Made by a program: the position numbers and the translations under genes. From Spinacia oleracea (Eukaryota; Streptophyta; Magnoliopsida; Caryophyllales; Amaranthaceae), in assembly GCF_020520425.1 (NCBI RefSeq), contig NC_079487.1:133756385-133820384 (forward strand): 64,000 bases of DNA. Reading direction: 5' to 3'. The notes under the pieces are model-generated. The model worked only from the letters and a program-made list of their open reading frames with translations, was not told the DNA's origin and searched no databases. Below are positions 34,352 to 45,183 of the stretch, piece after piece; position 1 is the first letter of the stretch; the number at the start of each line of letters is the position of its first letter.

Positions 34352-35334
34352 CACTTCCAAAAGGGGAGAAAGAGGGGATAGAGAAAGTGTGTGTGTGTAA
34401 CTGTGTTTGTGTGTTTTTATTTAGTTTTAGTTTAGTTTTTGGGTGTGAGCATGTGCATAAATATAATGAATGATTGAGCCAATGGGGTTGGGAGTTTTTT
34501 GTTTTTTTTAACAGGTAAGGTTACAGACCTTACTGAACCGACACATGACACAGTTCAGCTATGTATATCAACGTTTGAGAATAAGAGGGGATGAGGAAGT
34601 ATTTTCGGATATCTAATATGTGCTTGCAAATGCATATCATTGTAAAAGACAAAATAGGAAAAAAAATTGAATGATACTTTTTTTTGCAGAATCGTACTTA
34701 TTTTAACGTGAATGGTACTTCCTTTTTTGTCTTTTTACTATTTATCTTTTAACTGATATGTGTGTTGCATCCCCGGGATGAGATAGAAACAGAAAGTGTG
34801 TTTATTTAGTTCAGTTTGTGTATGTGTGAGCAAGTGCATAAATATGGGGCCAAAGGGGATGGGAGTAAGGGTATTGAAATGGTTCAAGGAAGATTACATA
34901 TATATGCATTATGAATTATGAGTTTTATGACTAATAATTAGGTGGATGATATATCACATTGAGCTATGTACTTCAGCCGACAATAAAATAATATTTATGT
35001 CTATTACTGTACAGAAAAAATTACATAATACAATTGAGACTAATCTACGAACTTAAGTTAACATCTAATAATGAAGTAATATTATTTGATAAATATTATG
35101 TGTAGTAACTAAAATTAAATTAATGTCTCTAGTAAAGAAAATGAATAAATGGCAAATGGGACAAATAAGATACATTACTCCTTCCATCTCTTTTAGTTTG
35201 CCCCAAAAAAAAAATTCACTTTGAAAAAATTACTATTTAAAATATGGAGCAATTTCAAAGAGACACCCAGAAAGGAAATTAGAGTAATATTATTAGTAGA
35301 AAAATAACTAAAGAAGTCAATAACTCACAACTAC
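34352..35334. other. Spacer between gene D and the tRNA array
   Basis: Contains a dispersed repeat at about 34590-34790 with 'ATCTAATATGTGCTTGCAAATG' and inverted 'CTGATATGTGTG' ends; a related copy lies at about 63108-63350. No gene is seen. Confidence 0.45.
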
Positions 35335-35407
35335 GACTCCATGGCCCAATGGATAAGGCGCTGGTCTACGAAACCAGAGACTCTGGGTTCGATCCCCAGT
35401 GGAGTCG
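35335..35407 (+). tRNA. tRNA-Arg (anticodon ACG), copy 1
   Basis: A 73-nt cloverleaf: acceptor GACTCCA / TGGAGTC, discriminator G, anticodon stem CTGGT / ACCAG around loop CTACGAA, T arm CTGGG-TTCGATC-CCCAG. Intronless, no encoded CCA. An oligo-T Pol III terminator follows within 3 nt. The A34 is expected to be edited to inosine to read CGU/CGC/CGA. Confidence 0.95.
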
Positions 35408-35898
35408 TTTTCTTTTTTTTCCTCTACTAAAAAGGGAAAAAGTCTGCTGAATCATGTCTCTGTTAAAAATATTGCAGTCATACCTCTTAATTGGTTATTT
35501 TTTTGGGGGTGAAGGGAGCTGAGAGCCTGGGAATCATTAGTCAATAGTCATAAGTCATAACACTCAAAACATAAGTTTATGTTATGTAATCAACTCAACC
35601 TGAACACGTTCCAGTTTTTTTAGTTTAGGGCAGGTTTTTTCACTAGAAAATAAGATACAGAGTACTATCTTTTTTAAGGTCGATAATAGGGTGAACGTGT
35701 TGATCTACTTTCGAATTTTTAAAACAAATACTACTCCCAAATTTCTACAAAATTCTTACGCTTTTTGGTGACTGCGAATTGATAATTTCATCTTTTTTGA
35801 TCTACTTCACACTTGAGTGCAAAAAAATTATCTTCATTCCTCACTTGGTGAAATATATACATTGTCCGGGCAGAAAAATCACTGAGCAGTAAATATAT

Positions 35899-35971
35899 GA
35901 CTCCATGGCCCAATGGATAAGGCACTGGTCTACGAAACCAGAGATTCTGGGTTCGTTCCCCAGTGGAGTCG
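35899..35971 (+). tRNA. tRNA-Arg (ACG), copy 2, diverged in the T loop
   Basis: Same length and anticodon as copy 1, but the T loop reads TTCGTTC instead of TTCGATC, changing the near-universal A58, which is also in the B box. G26 is A, and the variable region differs by one base. Stems are intact and a T6 terminator follows. Its 5' flank is nearly the same as copy 3. It may be poorly transcribed or modified. Confidence 0.85.
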
Positions 35972-36235
35972 TTTTTTACTTTTCTGTAAAGTGTAAAAAA
36001 CTATAAAGCCCGTTGACTGACGGCTCTGCTAAGAAGGTTAATTAGTTTATTTTTTGTGGGGTAGAGAAGGGATTGAGAATTGTTTAAACTACGATATAGG
36101 ATAAAGTTTAGAAATTTCTACAAAATTCCTGCACTAGATCATTTGGATGGTGTTATTAAAAAATACAGAACATACTTCATAAAATAAAAATTGCACAGTA
36201 TATTTCAATCTTTTGATTTACTTCATTACGGAGTA

Positions 36236-36568
36236 CTCCCTCCGTCCCGGAATACTTGACCTGTTTTCCTTATCGGGCCGTCCTATAATACTTTACCTGT
36301 TTCTAAAAGTGGAAATATTCTAACAATATTATATTATTTCTCACTCCACCCCTATTAACCCACCTACCCCCTACTCCATACAAAAAATAATTAAAAATTC
36401 AACCCCTACTCTCCCCCAACCCCACCCCTTTACACATTTCCCACTAACTACATTAAAATAAAACCCCACTATCAACTACTCCACTACCTATTAAATTAAA
36501 TAAGTCAATTCAAGTCCCTTAAACTATGTGCCGATCAAACCGGATCGAGTATTCCGGGACGAAGGGAG
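36236..36568. mobile_element. Complete Stowaway-type MITE between tRNA copies 2 and 3
   Basis: TIRs CTCCCTCCGTCCCGGAA and TTCCGGGACGAAGGGAG, TA on both sides (36234-36235, 36569-36570); 333 bp. It is the uninterrupted reference for the split copy at 13584-16338. Confidence 0.9.
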
Positions 36569-36661
36569 TACTTCACTAGAAATAAAATTACCGTCATTCC
36601 TCACTTGGTAAATGGTATATACATTTTCCTGAGAAGAGAAATCACTAAGCAGTAAATATAT

Positions 36662-36734
36662 GACTCCATGGCCCAATGGATAAGGCGCTGGTCTACGAAA
36701 CCAGAGACTCTGGGTTCGATCCCCAGTGGAGTCG
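36662..36734 (+). tRNA. tRNA-Arg (ACG), copy 3
   Basis: Identical to copy 1 over all 73 nt, including the TTCGATC T loop, and followed directly by T6. The upstream 'AAATCACTAAGCAGTAAATA' differs from that of copy 2 by one base, showing the duplication unit included 5' flank. Confidence 0.95.
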
Positions 36735-36926
36735 TTTTTTTACAAATTTATCTGGAAAGATAAAACTGTGCTCACATGATCAATTTTTACCAGTAAATGG
36801 AGAAATATTAACGGGTTAAATTCAAAAAATTTCCATAAAAATATGATGTATAACATGAAAATGTGAAAAGGGGATTGAATGTAAATGCAGCATAATACAA
36901 ATCAGGTCATTCTCCAGTAATACAGT

Positions 36927-39870
36927 TCAAAGGGCAGACTTTTTACATAATTTAGAGAAGGGTAGAGGAGGATCAGCGAGAGATCCATCTGAAATCCGGT
37001 TTGCAACCCATCGATTGGCAGCGTCCGTATAATGTATGCTATCCCAACTTATGTATTCTGATGGATTATTACACGGGGTTGCATAAACTGCAACCCCGTT
37101 CTTTTTTTCTTTGTTCCAACAATGCAAGCTAGAATTACCAACATGCTTGCAACAGTAACCAAGCGGATCAACAAAACCTGCAATCACGTACCATGAAAAC
37201 ACCAAAAATCAGAATATTTCTTTGATTCACTAACAAGAGTTCAACATGCTTGTCATAAATCTCACCATATTTCTTTGATTCAGTAACAAGAGAGTATTTA
37301 GCTGAGTAAATGTCAACATATACAAGAAGAGAATTCTGTAGTTGAGTCCGCAGTTCAGAAATCTTGTTCTTGAGCTGCCTGTTGAACTCTTTTGCTACCT
37401 CATTGTAAGACTTCACACAACCGGCTTCATCAACATTTCCGGGATTGGGAGGATATTTCAACAGTAAATATGGCAAGCAACCGATAGGGCCAGTGTTATG
37501 TATCCAAAATGTCCTTGCTCCTAACTCGTGAAGTTTCTGAGAGAATCACTCACAAGATTAAATTTGGATACTGGTGTAAGGTGTAAGAACAAAAAATATC
37601 TTCTCTAGTTCTGTAAACATCAATAAAAAAAAAAATCCTGCTCAATAAGATGACATTTGTTCAGTATCTGAAAGATCGGTTAAAGATGTAATCTGTTAAG
37701 ACAGAGAATACATAACACCACCACCAAATCCATAACACCACCAATTATTGTTACTGAACCAATAATTGGAGTCCAGAAATGTGAAGACCAAATATGTAAG
37801 GGATAATAGAGAATCCTGGAAATCAAAGGAGCAGAAAACAAAAGGAAAATAGTTTCTTCCAAGATATGATGAAACCAAACATGTAAGGTCTGCACTGATT
37901 CTCTGCCATCATATAGCAAAGAGAATATTGCAGGCATACAGATGAGGTTCATGAACCATGACTCCACGAAAGATTATATAAGCATAATTCACCAGATGCC
38001 AAATAGAGCATCCAAATCTAAATTGTCATCCCGTTTCTTAAATGGGAATTATGGAACCATAGTGGTTAATGCAAGAGGGATAAAACTAATAGAGATAAAA
38101 GTTCCCTTTACATCTAGGCTCCGTTTGGTAGGGTGTAAAACGTTATCATGGAAAACGATTTTCCCCTTTTCAACCACGTTGTTTGGTTTGACAAGGGATG
38201 GAAAACAATTTTCCATAACTCCCTCAAAGGTGGAAAAACCTTTTCCATTTGACACTCCTTACCTCCCTCTCCTTTCTTCCCCTCAATCTTCACCATCTTC
38301 TCCCATTTTCTTTTAAGGAACCAAACAACAGAAAACTAGTTTGGAATTGTGTTTTCCCTTGAAAATGTTTTCCATGGAAAATCATTTCGCACAGAAAACG
38401 TTTTACACCATACCAAACGGAGCCCTAATCATTCGGGTTGCAGTCTTGCAAAGGGATGAAGAAATCAATGTTACTATATAGTGTGTGTTATATAGATTTC
38501 AAGCCCTCATTAACCAACAGTCGAACAGAGTATAGGCCAGGGTACATAAAGGGTGCTATACAAACAAGTAAAGTAAACACACATATCGAACTTGCAGTTA
38601 CCTTTATTGCGAACGGGAACTGATATACAAGATCAGGAATAGATTTACGAGCTTCATCCTCTGTCGTAGTTGTTAATGCATGATGAATGTCATTTTGCCC
38701 AATATCAAACGTATATAGAGCCTTTGAGAAGTCTTCAAGTCTTGACAAGCGGTATTTTATTTTATCTGGGGACCAAAAGCCACAAAGCTGATACACAATC
38801 AGAAATCTAAAGCTTTGATGAAACTTCCTTAGACTCTATAGAACAAGATTTTCATGTAGTCCAACACAAACAACCTTGAGCATATAGCTCACTAGTCCGT
38901 TCTTTTAAGCCTTCAAACTGCAAAAGCTGTACATCAAGGGAAAGAGGATTAAGACCACTTCCAAACAGCTCCCCATTGACATGTTGGATTGTAGTCCCAC
39001 TAGCAGCAAAATCTGCGCCATGCTGAAAGTTGGCTTGAAGTGCATCCAAATATGCACTCAAAAAAGGCAACCCTAACTTCTCAGCTGCAAGGATTATAGA
39101 GAAAATATGAGAGTAAAGCAGTGGACTAAACAAATGTCAAACATAAAATATAAAAAAAATACAAACGCTATTCACAAACTTCATATGTAAGAACTAAGAA
39201 GCAGCAAACAAGTGAATTTGCTTGGTAGTATGCAGTCAAGCAATAAGAAAAATATCATCACTTAATAATAATAGTGCAAATGCTGACACAAATCTTTAGT
39301 GGAGGGTAATTCATCCTTTCAAATGATTGAAAATAATGTGGTAGTTCTCTCAAGAATCAAATTCTAGGTATAGTTTATATCAAGTTGCTACAAGATCATC
39401 AGTTCATCACTCCAACAGACAAACAATAGTTTCAACTTTCAAGAACTCAAAAGCAAAGGTGATTAGCGCAGAAAGTAGTAGCTTAATGCAATGAAGTGTT
39501 CAAACAAAGTTGTAGACAATGATCTTAAGAATGAGTTCAGCACCAACTCACCAATAAAATCAATGATCAGCCTCCCATCACAGTACCTCCCAGAAGGTTT
39601 GCCGAAAAAGGAGATACCATTCGGATATGGAACACGTCTAAATGCAGCCGAAACACAACCTGTATCAGAATTTGAGTCACCAAAGTTGTAAATGGCAGGA
39701 ATTCGACATTCTTCTGATAACCCGAGTGCCCTTTTGCTTCGCGGTCCAAGAGATATAAGTAGTATAAACCCAATAATTACAACAACCCCAATCACCACTA
39801 CTCGGAGACGGGTTTTTAGTCCCCAGGTAGAGTTAAAACTCCTACTAACAGGATTCGACCAATTCATCAT
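36927..39870 (-). CDS. GDSL esterase/lipase, gene E, divergent member with N-terminal membrane segment
   Basis: Same five-exon plan: 39552-39870, 38874-39083, 38602-38765, 37266-37536, 36927-37177; 1215 nt, 404 aa. It is much less like A-D. The hydrophobic segment (about residues 23-41) follows some 22 residues with basic positions, so it may be a signal anchor rather than a cleaved signal. Block I reads '[11 protein letters not shown]' (Ser66; the second Gly is Cys). Exon 2 has '[10 protein letters not shown]' where A-D have '[10 protein letters not shown]'. 'FDIGQND' and 'WDSIH' (Asp367, His370) are kept, so the catalytic triad is complete. For exon 3 two acceptors are possible; the one at 38765 keeps the frame, and the one at 38787 does not. 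The start is the first of two adjacent ATGs; the codon before is GTG. A PIF-type MITE sits in intron 3. Confidence 0.82.
38117..38424. mobile_element. PIF/Harbinger-type MITE in intron 3 of gene E
   Basis: TIRs GGCTCCGTTTGGTAGGGTG and inverted GGCTCCGTTTGGTATGGTG, flanked by CTA on both sides (38114-38116, 38425-38427). The interior holds mirrored 'GGAAAACGATTTTCC' motifs; 308 bp. Confidence 0.85.
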
Positions 39871-41078
39871 CACAGTAAAGTCTTTCCTCTTTCAGGCATT
39901 TCATCAAACATGTAACACTCAATGTAAATCTTTAGCAAAACCCCAGCAAAGAAGAGCTATCTTCAGTTGTCATACATGATACATCCTACAACAAACAGCA
40001 ACAATCAAACTCTTTTTTCTTTCAGGCATTTCATCAAACACCTATTGTGCAACATAAATCTCAAAGAATAGTTCTTTCTCTTCTATTATTACTAATTCAG
40101 TAAAATAAACAAATTCCAGCTATATCCACTTCAGTAACAATATACACGAAAGATAACTTGGTTTCCTAATTTGTATGGAGTAATTTTCATTATCTTATAC
40201 AATAAATGCAGAAAGATTTAAAATTATGAGAAAGTTTGATTTGTGGGAAGAACATACCTTTGCTTGAAATTCAAAAGTGAGATTTTAAAGTGATTTCGGG
40301 ATCTTATTGCTGATAGCCTGATATCAATGATAAAAGTCGTCTAGTTTAAGCTTAATTTACAAGATGCAATCTCAGGTGGAGTAAACAAGGGGAGAGTTGT
40401 GAAGGGCAGATTAGTTGTTACACTTAACTTTGCACAAAGTTTTAGGTGATAAGTGGTTGTTTGGTTATCGATTGTTATTTTATTAAAAAAAGTAGATGTG
40501 ATAGGAGTTAGTGGGGTATTTTTTTTAATTGAATGAGAGAGGGTGTGGGGACAAAGAAAACTTAGTTGGAAGAGAGAGACAATATAATAATTATGGGGTC
40601 ATTCCCAATTTAGAAGTGTAACAACTAATCTGAGACGGCCGAAAAAGGAAAGCGTAACAACTAATCTGGGATTATGTTAAAAAAACAAAAATTTTAATGG
40701 AAGTATTTAACACTCCTGCTTTTTGTTAACTTTTTATGAACTTATTTGATCTAATTTATCCATACTTACTTAAACTTATTTTAATTTTAAGAGAATCATT
40801 GATAGAAGTCACATCCAGTTGCATGTAGAATTAACATTTTAGTTTTGATTAGGCCATAAATTTGAGTTTTATCGAAGTTTCCTAATCAATAGTTTCTTGT
40901 TCCATTTGAAACTCGGATTAAGTTACGTTTGTTTCCTAATTGTGTTTGTAGGTTTATCTATTTATTCTTATAAATACCCATGATATTTATTCCCACTTTT
41001 TCATCCAACCGAAAAGAAATCAAAGATCGAGATAAAGGAGATTTGAAGCATAAAAAGCTTAGTAATTCATAAAAAAAG
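39871..41078. other. 5' region of gene E and spacer
   Basis: 'TTTCAGGCATTTCATCAAAC' occurs twice (about 39891 and 40020), marking a local duplication of about 130 bp in the gene E upstream region. A MITE-like block with 'AACTAATCTGAGACGGCCGAAAAAGGAAAGC' character lies at about 40600-40680, ends not resolved. No gene. Confidence 0.4.
40969..40976 (+). promoter_or_regulatory. TATA box upstream of the CWC22-like relic
   Basis: TATAAATA 103 bp before the ATG at 41079, a plausible distance for a plant core promoter. It suggests the relic could still be transcribed. Confidence 0.45.
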
Positions 41079-41649
41079 ATGAATTATAATGTTCTTCAGA
41101 GTTTGTGTATCGAGGATCAAAGGCGGATAGAGGATCTTATAGACCTTAAAAGAAGAATAAACGTAACAATAACGTCAAATGTCGATGTCGAAGAGGCGGT
41201 GAACAAGTTGGTAGAAATCAAAGTCGATTCCGGTAAAGAGATGGTAGTATGCATGATGTTATTAGAGTGTTGTTGCCAAGAAAAGACATATAGAGAATAT
41301 TATGGTCTTTTGGCACAACGACTTTGTACACTTAACAAATTAGTGTATACAAAATGTTTTAGCAAGTGTTTTGCTCAACAATACTCGATGGTACGAGGCC
41401 TAGATATCAAAGGACCACGTAACGCTGCCGAATTCTTTGCTCATTTGATGATTGTCGATGTTGTTCCGATTGGTCGTGTGCTAGCTCGAATAGGTCGCAA
41501 ATTAAGAGGAGGACGTGCGTTCTTGTCCTCATATCGGCTTCATCTCGACCCTTCTCGATGAGTTGTCCGAGCACCGGCGTGGTGATGATGCACCCAAGGA
41601 TCGACGCCTTGATTATTGTCTCCCAATGCAGGGCTTAACGAATGTTTAA
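41079..41649 (+). pseudogene. CWC22-like MA3-domain fragment (splicing-factor relic)
   Basis: An open frame of 160 aa (41079-41561) matches only the MA3 domain of the pre-mRNA splicing factor CWC22: an Arg-rich start, 'VDVEEAVNKLVEIKV', 'MMLLECCCQEKTYREYYGLL', 'CFAQQYSMVRGL' and 'AAEFFAHL', in the CWC22 order. CWC22 proteins are several times longer and also have a MIF4G domain, absent here. After about residue 142 the frame leaves the family; another frame then gives 'GFISTLLDELSEH', which aligns with the next CWC22 segment, and ends at 41647-41649. One indel near 41505 would explain this. There are no introns, so it may come from a processed copy, or from a gene fragment. It has a TATA box and an intact ATG, so a short MA3 protein could still be made. 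Confidence 0.65.
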
Positions 41650-42305
41650 GGTCTTTTCTCTATAGGGTTTACAAATCGATCTCAGGGTCTTATGGCCTGG
41701 AATTCCGAAGAAATTTGGTTATTTCCAACCATCTTTCTTTTAATCTTTTCATGTTTTCGTCGTTAGATTTAATAAACCTACATTCTTCGAGTGTAGTAAG
41801 TTTCCTTCTTGCAAGATTAGTTAATTATATTTGGGGTCTTATTAGATTCGTATCAATAAATATTATTTAAATATTAATTTTTTATAACTTTTTTCTTATC
41901 CATAATTGAATATATTAATGTTTGAAATAGCACGGAGAAAGTATATATTGTGAAGTTAAATTACTCCTAGAATTGAATCACCGAATATGCATGTTTCTAA
42001 TGTGCCATAACACATACCAATAAAAAGTGCAAATAGCGGAGAAAACTCGATGTTTTTTTTAGTTGACACTTTTGTACTTTTAACATTATATATTCGCATA
42101 CTTTAATTTGGCTATCTACGGTTTGTAGTTTTGTACATAAGGGGAAAAAATGTAGTTATAAAATTTTGTTCGAATCGTATCATTGGTAAAGTTATAAAAA
42201 ATCAACTTATTTTTATAAGTTTTATAACTAATTAATAGTGCAACATATATTAAATTTAAAATGAATTTTTCCCTTTTTTGATATATTCAAATTTATAGTC
42301 AAAAA
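41650..42305. other. Spacer between two gene relics
   Basis: AT-rich. About 41830-41940 is a fragment related to Stowaway interiors at 24474 and 28290 ('AGATTCGTATCAATAAATA'). No gene. Confidence 0.4.
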
Positions 42306-43375
42306 TCAAATACAAAAAGGAGAAATCAGAGTTTGAACATAGCTACCTACATCAGTAATATGTCCGTCTCTCTCGTAAGGTACACAATATTCACTGCTAC
42401 ATTGAACAAACAAAGGAGGATCTTGACGTGCATCAACAACAATAATATTTTCCATGTTGGTACCCTTTTGTTCCATCACCGCAACTCTACCGTTCCCCGT
42501 TATTCCCAACAACTTATGACTATCTACCATGTACCGGAAATTTCGACTATATCTAAAGCAAGAGTTCCAGTAATTTCCGTGATAAAAAGTCCACGTCTCT
42601 ATCTTGTCGTAGGCTAAAAATTCTTGCTGACAAAGACAGAATCTATTGTCTTCTGTTTCAATTAGATTCGATAGTATTTCAAATGTTTCTGTGACCAAAT
42701 CAAATTTAAGAATGATTGAATCAACCACCCAATGTAACGCTTCATTCAATACAACTTGATCTACAGCTCGCTGGAGGATGATTCCAACCGTTGTAATCTT
42801 GGATAAGAACTTGGATAAGAACTTCACGTAGAAAATTCATTGTATTGACATCTAATTCCCTCCATTCATCATTCCTCAACGAGTACACATGAATTGTTTG
42901 AATAGTAGTATTGGTATAATACCCGTACCCGGTTACCAGTAAAATTTTGTAGTCATCAGTTGAAGAAACATAACCAAACCCAGATTTCAAAACCCTATAA
43001 TACCCAGATTTTTCTGGAGGGGATTTGATACACCTGCAAACGTTGGTTGCAACATTATAAGATTCCTTGACATGATCCAAGGGGGATAAAGAAACCATCT
43101 TCTAACATTATTTTTGAAGGTAATGCTACAAATTTACCTTTGACATCGTCGTTAATGTTACCGTACGGGTTAACTGTTATACTGAGAGAAAACAATGTTT
43201 TATCGGATCGAATCACCAAAAAAGACGGAAAGTTGTGCATTATAAGGCGTGAATGGGCTATGGTAAATTTGTGGTTGGTGATTAGAGATTTCCAATACTT
43301 GCACACTGATTTGAATCGAATTAGGGATTTTACCGGTAATTGCAATAAGATATCGTGGATCAGATCATCATATTT
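42306..43375 (-). pseudogene. Broken F-box gene (F-box plus F-box-associated domain)
   Basis: The N-terminal F-box is clear ('DILLQLPVKSLIRFKSVCKYWKSLI', followed by 'FTIAHSRL'), as in plant SCF ubiquitin-ligase adaptors. It continues into an F-box-associated region: 'YNVATNVCRCIKSP', 'FGYVSSTDDYKILLV', 'LNEALHWVVDSI', then a beta-propeller-like tail ending at 42306. The coding is spread over three frames, shifting near 43.09 kb and near 42.8 kb; the second shift lies at a short tandem duplication of 'TTGGATAAGAAC'. The F-box frame also has no ATG: an in-frame stop lies upstream, and the local ATGs are in another frame. It is therefore a pseudogene of about 350 codons unless undetected splicing bypasses the shifts. 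Confidence 0.75.
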
Positions 43376-43443
43376 CTCTAAGGTTTTAGGGTTTTAATTA
43401 GGCTTTTAATTAGGCTTTTAGAGTGGAAATTAGGAGATGAAGC

Positions 43444-43558
<115 letters not shown>

Positions 43559-43769
43559 CTTTTTAATTAGGCTTTTTATGTTAATAATGGGAGATTGGGA
43601 GTAATTCATTAATCAAGCCCAAGCCGGACTAATGCGGACCGTTTTATTGAAGGACATAGCAATATAGCATAGCCCAAGATGGACTCCATATTCCTATAAG
43701 TTTATCAAATGGTATGTTATGTGGCTAAAATAAGTTTTGATAATATTCTAATAATTTCATACTTCTATA

Positions 43770-44086
43770 ATTTTAGATATTAACAGTAGATATGATTTTC
43801 AAATCTCTGGTGCAAAAATTTTCCGCCAAAACTGGTTTCCTAAAAACAAAATCTCTATTCGTTATTTTATTTTATTTTCTTTCTTTTTTATTTACGGTTT
43901 ATGTATAAAAATTGGAAAATATTTGTTTATATATTATGGAAATAATATATGTCACATAATAATAGTTTTCTAAAAATGATTTTTTGGTAATATATTAATC
44001 AGATCTTTACTTTGTATATTAATAATGAAAAATAAATATATTTACTCAATATTTTGGTCAAATTAGCATATCAAGCATATAAAATA
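43770..44086 (+). mobile_element. Older Helitron fragment, interrupted by a younger copy
   Basis: It carries diverged head sequence ('CTCTGGTGCAAAAATTTTCCGCC') and interior ('ATTTTGGTCAAATTAGCATAT') of the Helitron family at 44087, and stops where that copy begins. About 44526-44680 resembles a distal part, with a 'CCGTGCATGCACGG' hairpin. Confidence 0.55.
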
Positions 44087-44525
44087 TCTACTCCGTATTA
44101 CTATATACTAAAAGAGACATCAGGAATGACACGTGTCAATTTCTAGTGCGATTTTTTCCCGCCAAAAATCACTTTCCCAAAAAAAGCGTATTTGTTTGAT
44201 TTTATATTTATTCTCTACCTTTTTTATAAAATATTTATGTATGGAAACAAAATTTAGTTAAAATATGGAAATAATAGATACGGCATAATAATAATTATTC
44301 TAAATTGGTAATACTTTAGTCAAATCGCTATATTAATAATGAAAAATATATCACTAAATATTTTGGTTAAATTACCATATTAGCATTTTAAATATGCATA
44401 TTAAATGAATAAATTTAAACGAGTATGTTAAAATGTTATAACTATGCAGTAGATTGGGAGATATTCAGTTAAATATTTTGTGATAAAGATGAACAAAATC
44501 TGTGCGTCCACGGGATCTAATCTAG
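44087..44525 (+). mobile_element. Non-autonomous Helitron, 439 bp
   Basis: TC start (TCTACTCCGTATTAC) after A; CTAG end before T, with a 'GTGCGTCCACGG' hairpin. The 'ACACGTGTCAATTTCTAG' and 'TTTTTTCCCGCC' head matches 18136 and 29414. Confidence 0.78.
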
Positions 44526-44673
44526 TGTATACGTAATAGGAGAAAATGGCATATTCCATATATGCAATAACTTTAGTGAGGTAAATATTGTAGTCAAATA
44601 TATTATTATAAATTACGTAGTCAAATAATTTTAAAATATCCGTGCATGCACGGAAATAGTATCATATAATTAA

Positions 44674-44850
44674 GTGAAGATCTTTTTTTTGGTTAGTATA
44701 TATATATTTACTTTATTGGTCAATATTATAGTTGCTCAACATGTTAATATCATTAACATAAAACATATAAACCTAGGTAGATATGATTTTCGAATATCCT
44801 ATAATTAAGTGAAGATCTTTTTTTGTTAGTATATATATTTAATTCATTGG
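44674..44850. repeat. Direct repeat upstream of the small Cys/His ORF
   Basis: 'ATTAAGTGAAGATCTTTTTT' with a following 'GTTAGTATATATATTTA' occurs at about 44669 and 44802. The second copy puts a TATATATTTA box about 120 bp before the ATG at 44953. Confidence 0.55.
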
Positions 44851-44952
44851 TGAATATCATTCAAGCTTGTATCGATCATATTCTCTCTCAAAAAACTTTT
44901 TCTTACTAATTGACCTTTTAGTGTTCGTGCATATAAGATTAGTAGCTTTATA

Positions 44953-45183
44953 ATGGAAAACGGTCCTAATCCTAATGACTGTAGTGATGGTAGTAGGGTT
45001 GTAATTACAAAGGTAAAATATTTGCATTGCAAAAAACATCAAAGTTGGTGTCCATATTTTGTCATATGTAGCGATCGAGATTCAAGGACAATGTTAATTT
45101 GTGGTAATTGCGGTTGTAGTCGAAGTGAACATCATCAAGTTATCGAGCATTCTTTTGCAAGTGAAACTTCAGCAAGATGGTAA
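44953..45183 (+). CDS. Small Cys/His-rich protein, 76 aa, unknown
   Basis: I do not recognise this protein. The ORF has seven Cys and five His. They are arranged as C-x2-H-x3-C, then C at 'VICSD', then 'CGNCGC' and a HH pair. That could bind one or two zinc ions. It has no signal peptide or membrane segment. It is too short for most zinc-finger families and may be one exon of a longer gene or a fragment. The spacing of cysteines is too regular for a chance ORF in AT-rich DNA, which is the main argument for it. A TATA-like box lies upstream in a duplicated block. Confidence 0.4.
   Translation: MENGPNPNDCSDGSRVVITKVKYLHCKKHQSWCPYFVICSDRDSRTMLICGNCGCSRSEHHQVIEHSFASETSARW

Noticed and set aside
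38049-38316. ORFs on both strands in intron 3 of gene E
   Set aside because: Both fall in the PIF-type MITE at 38117-38424.
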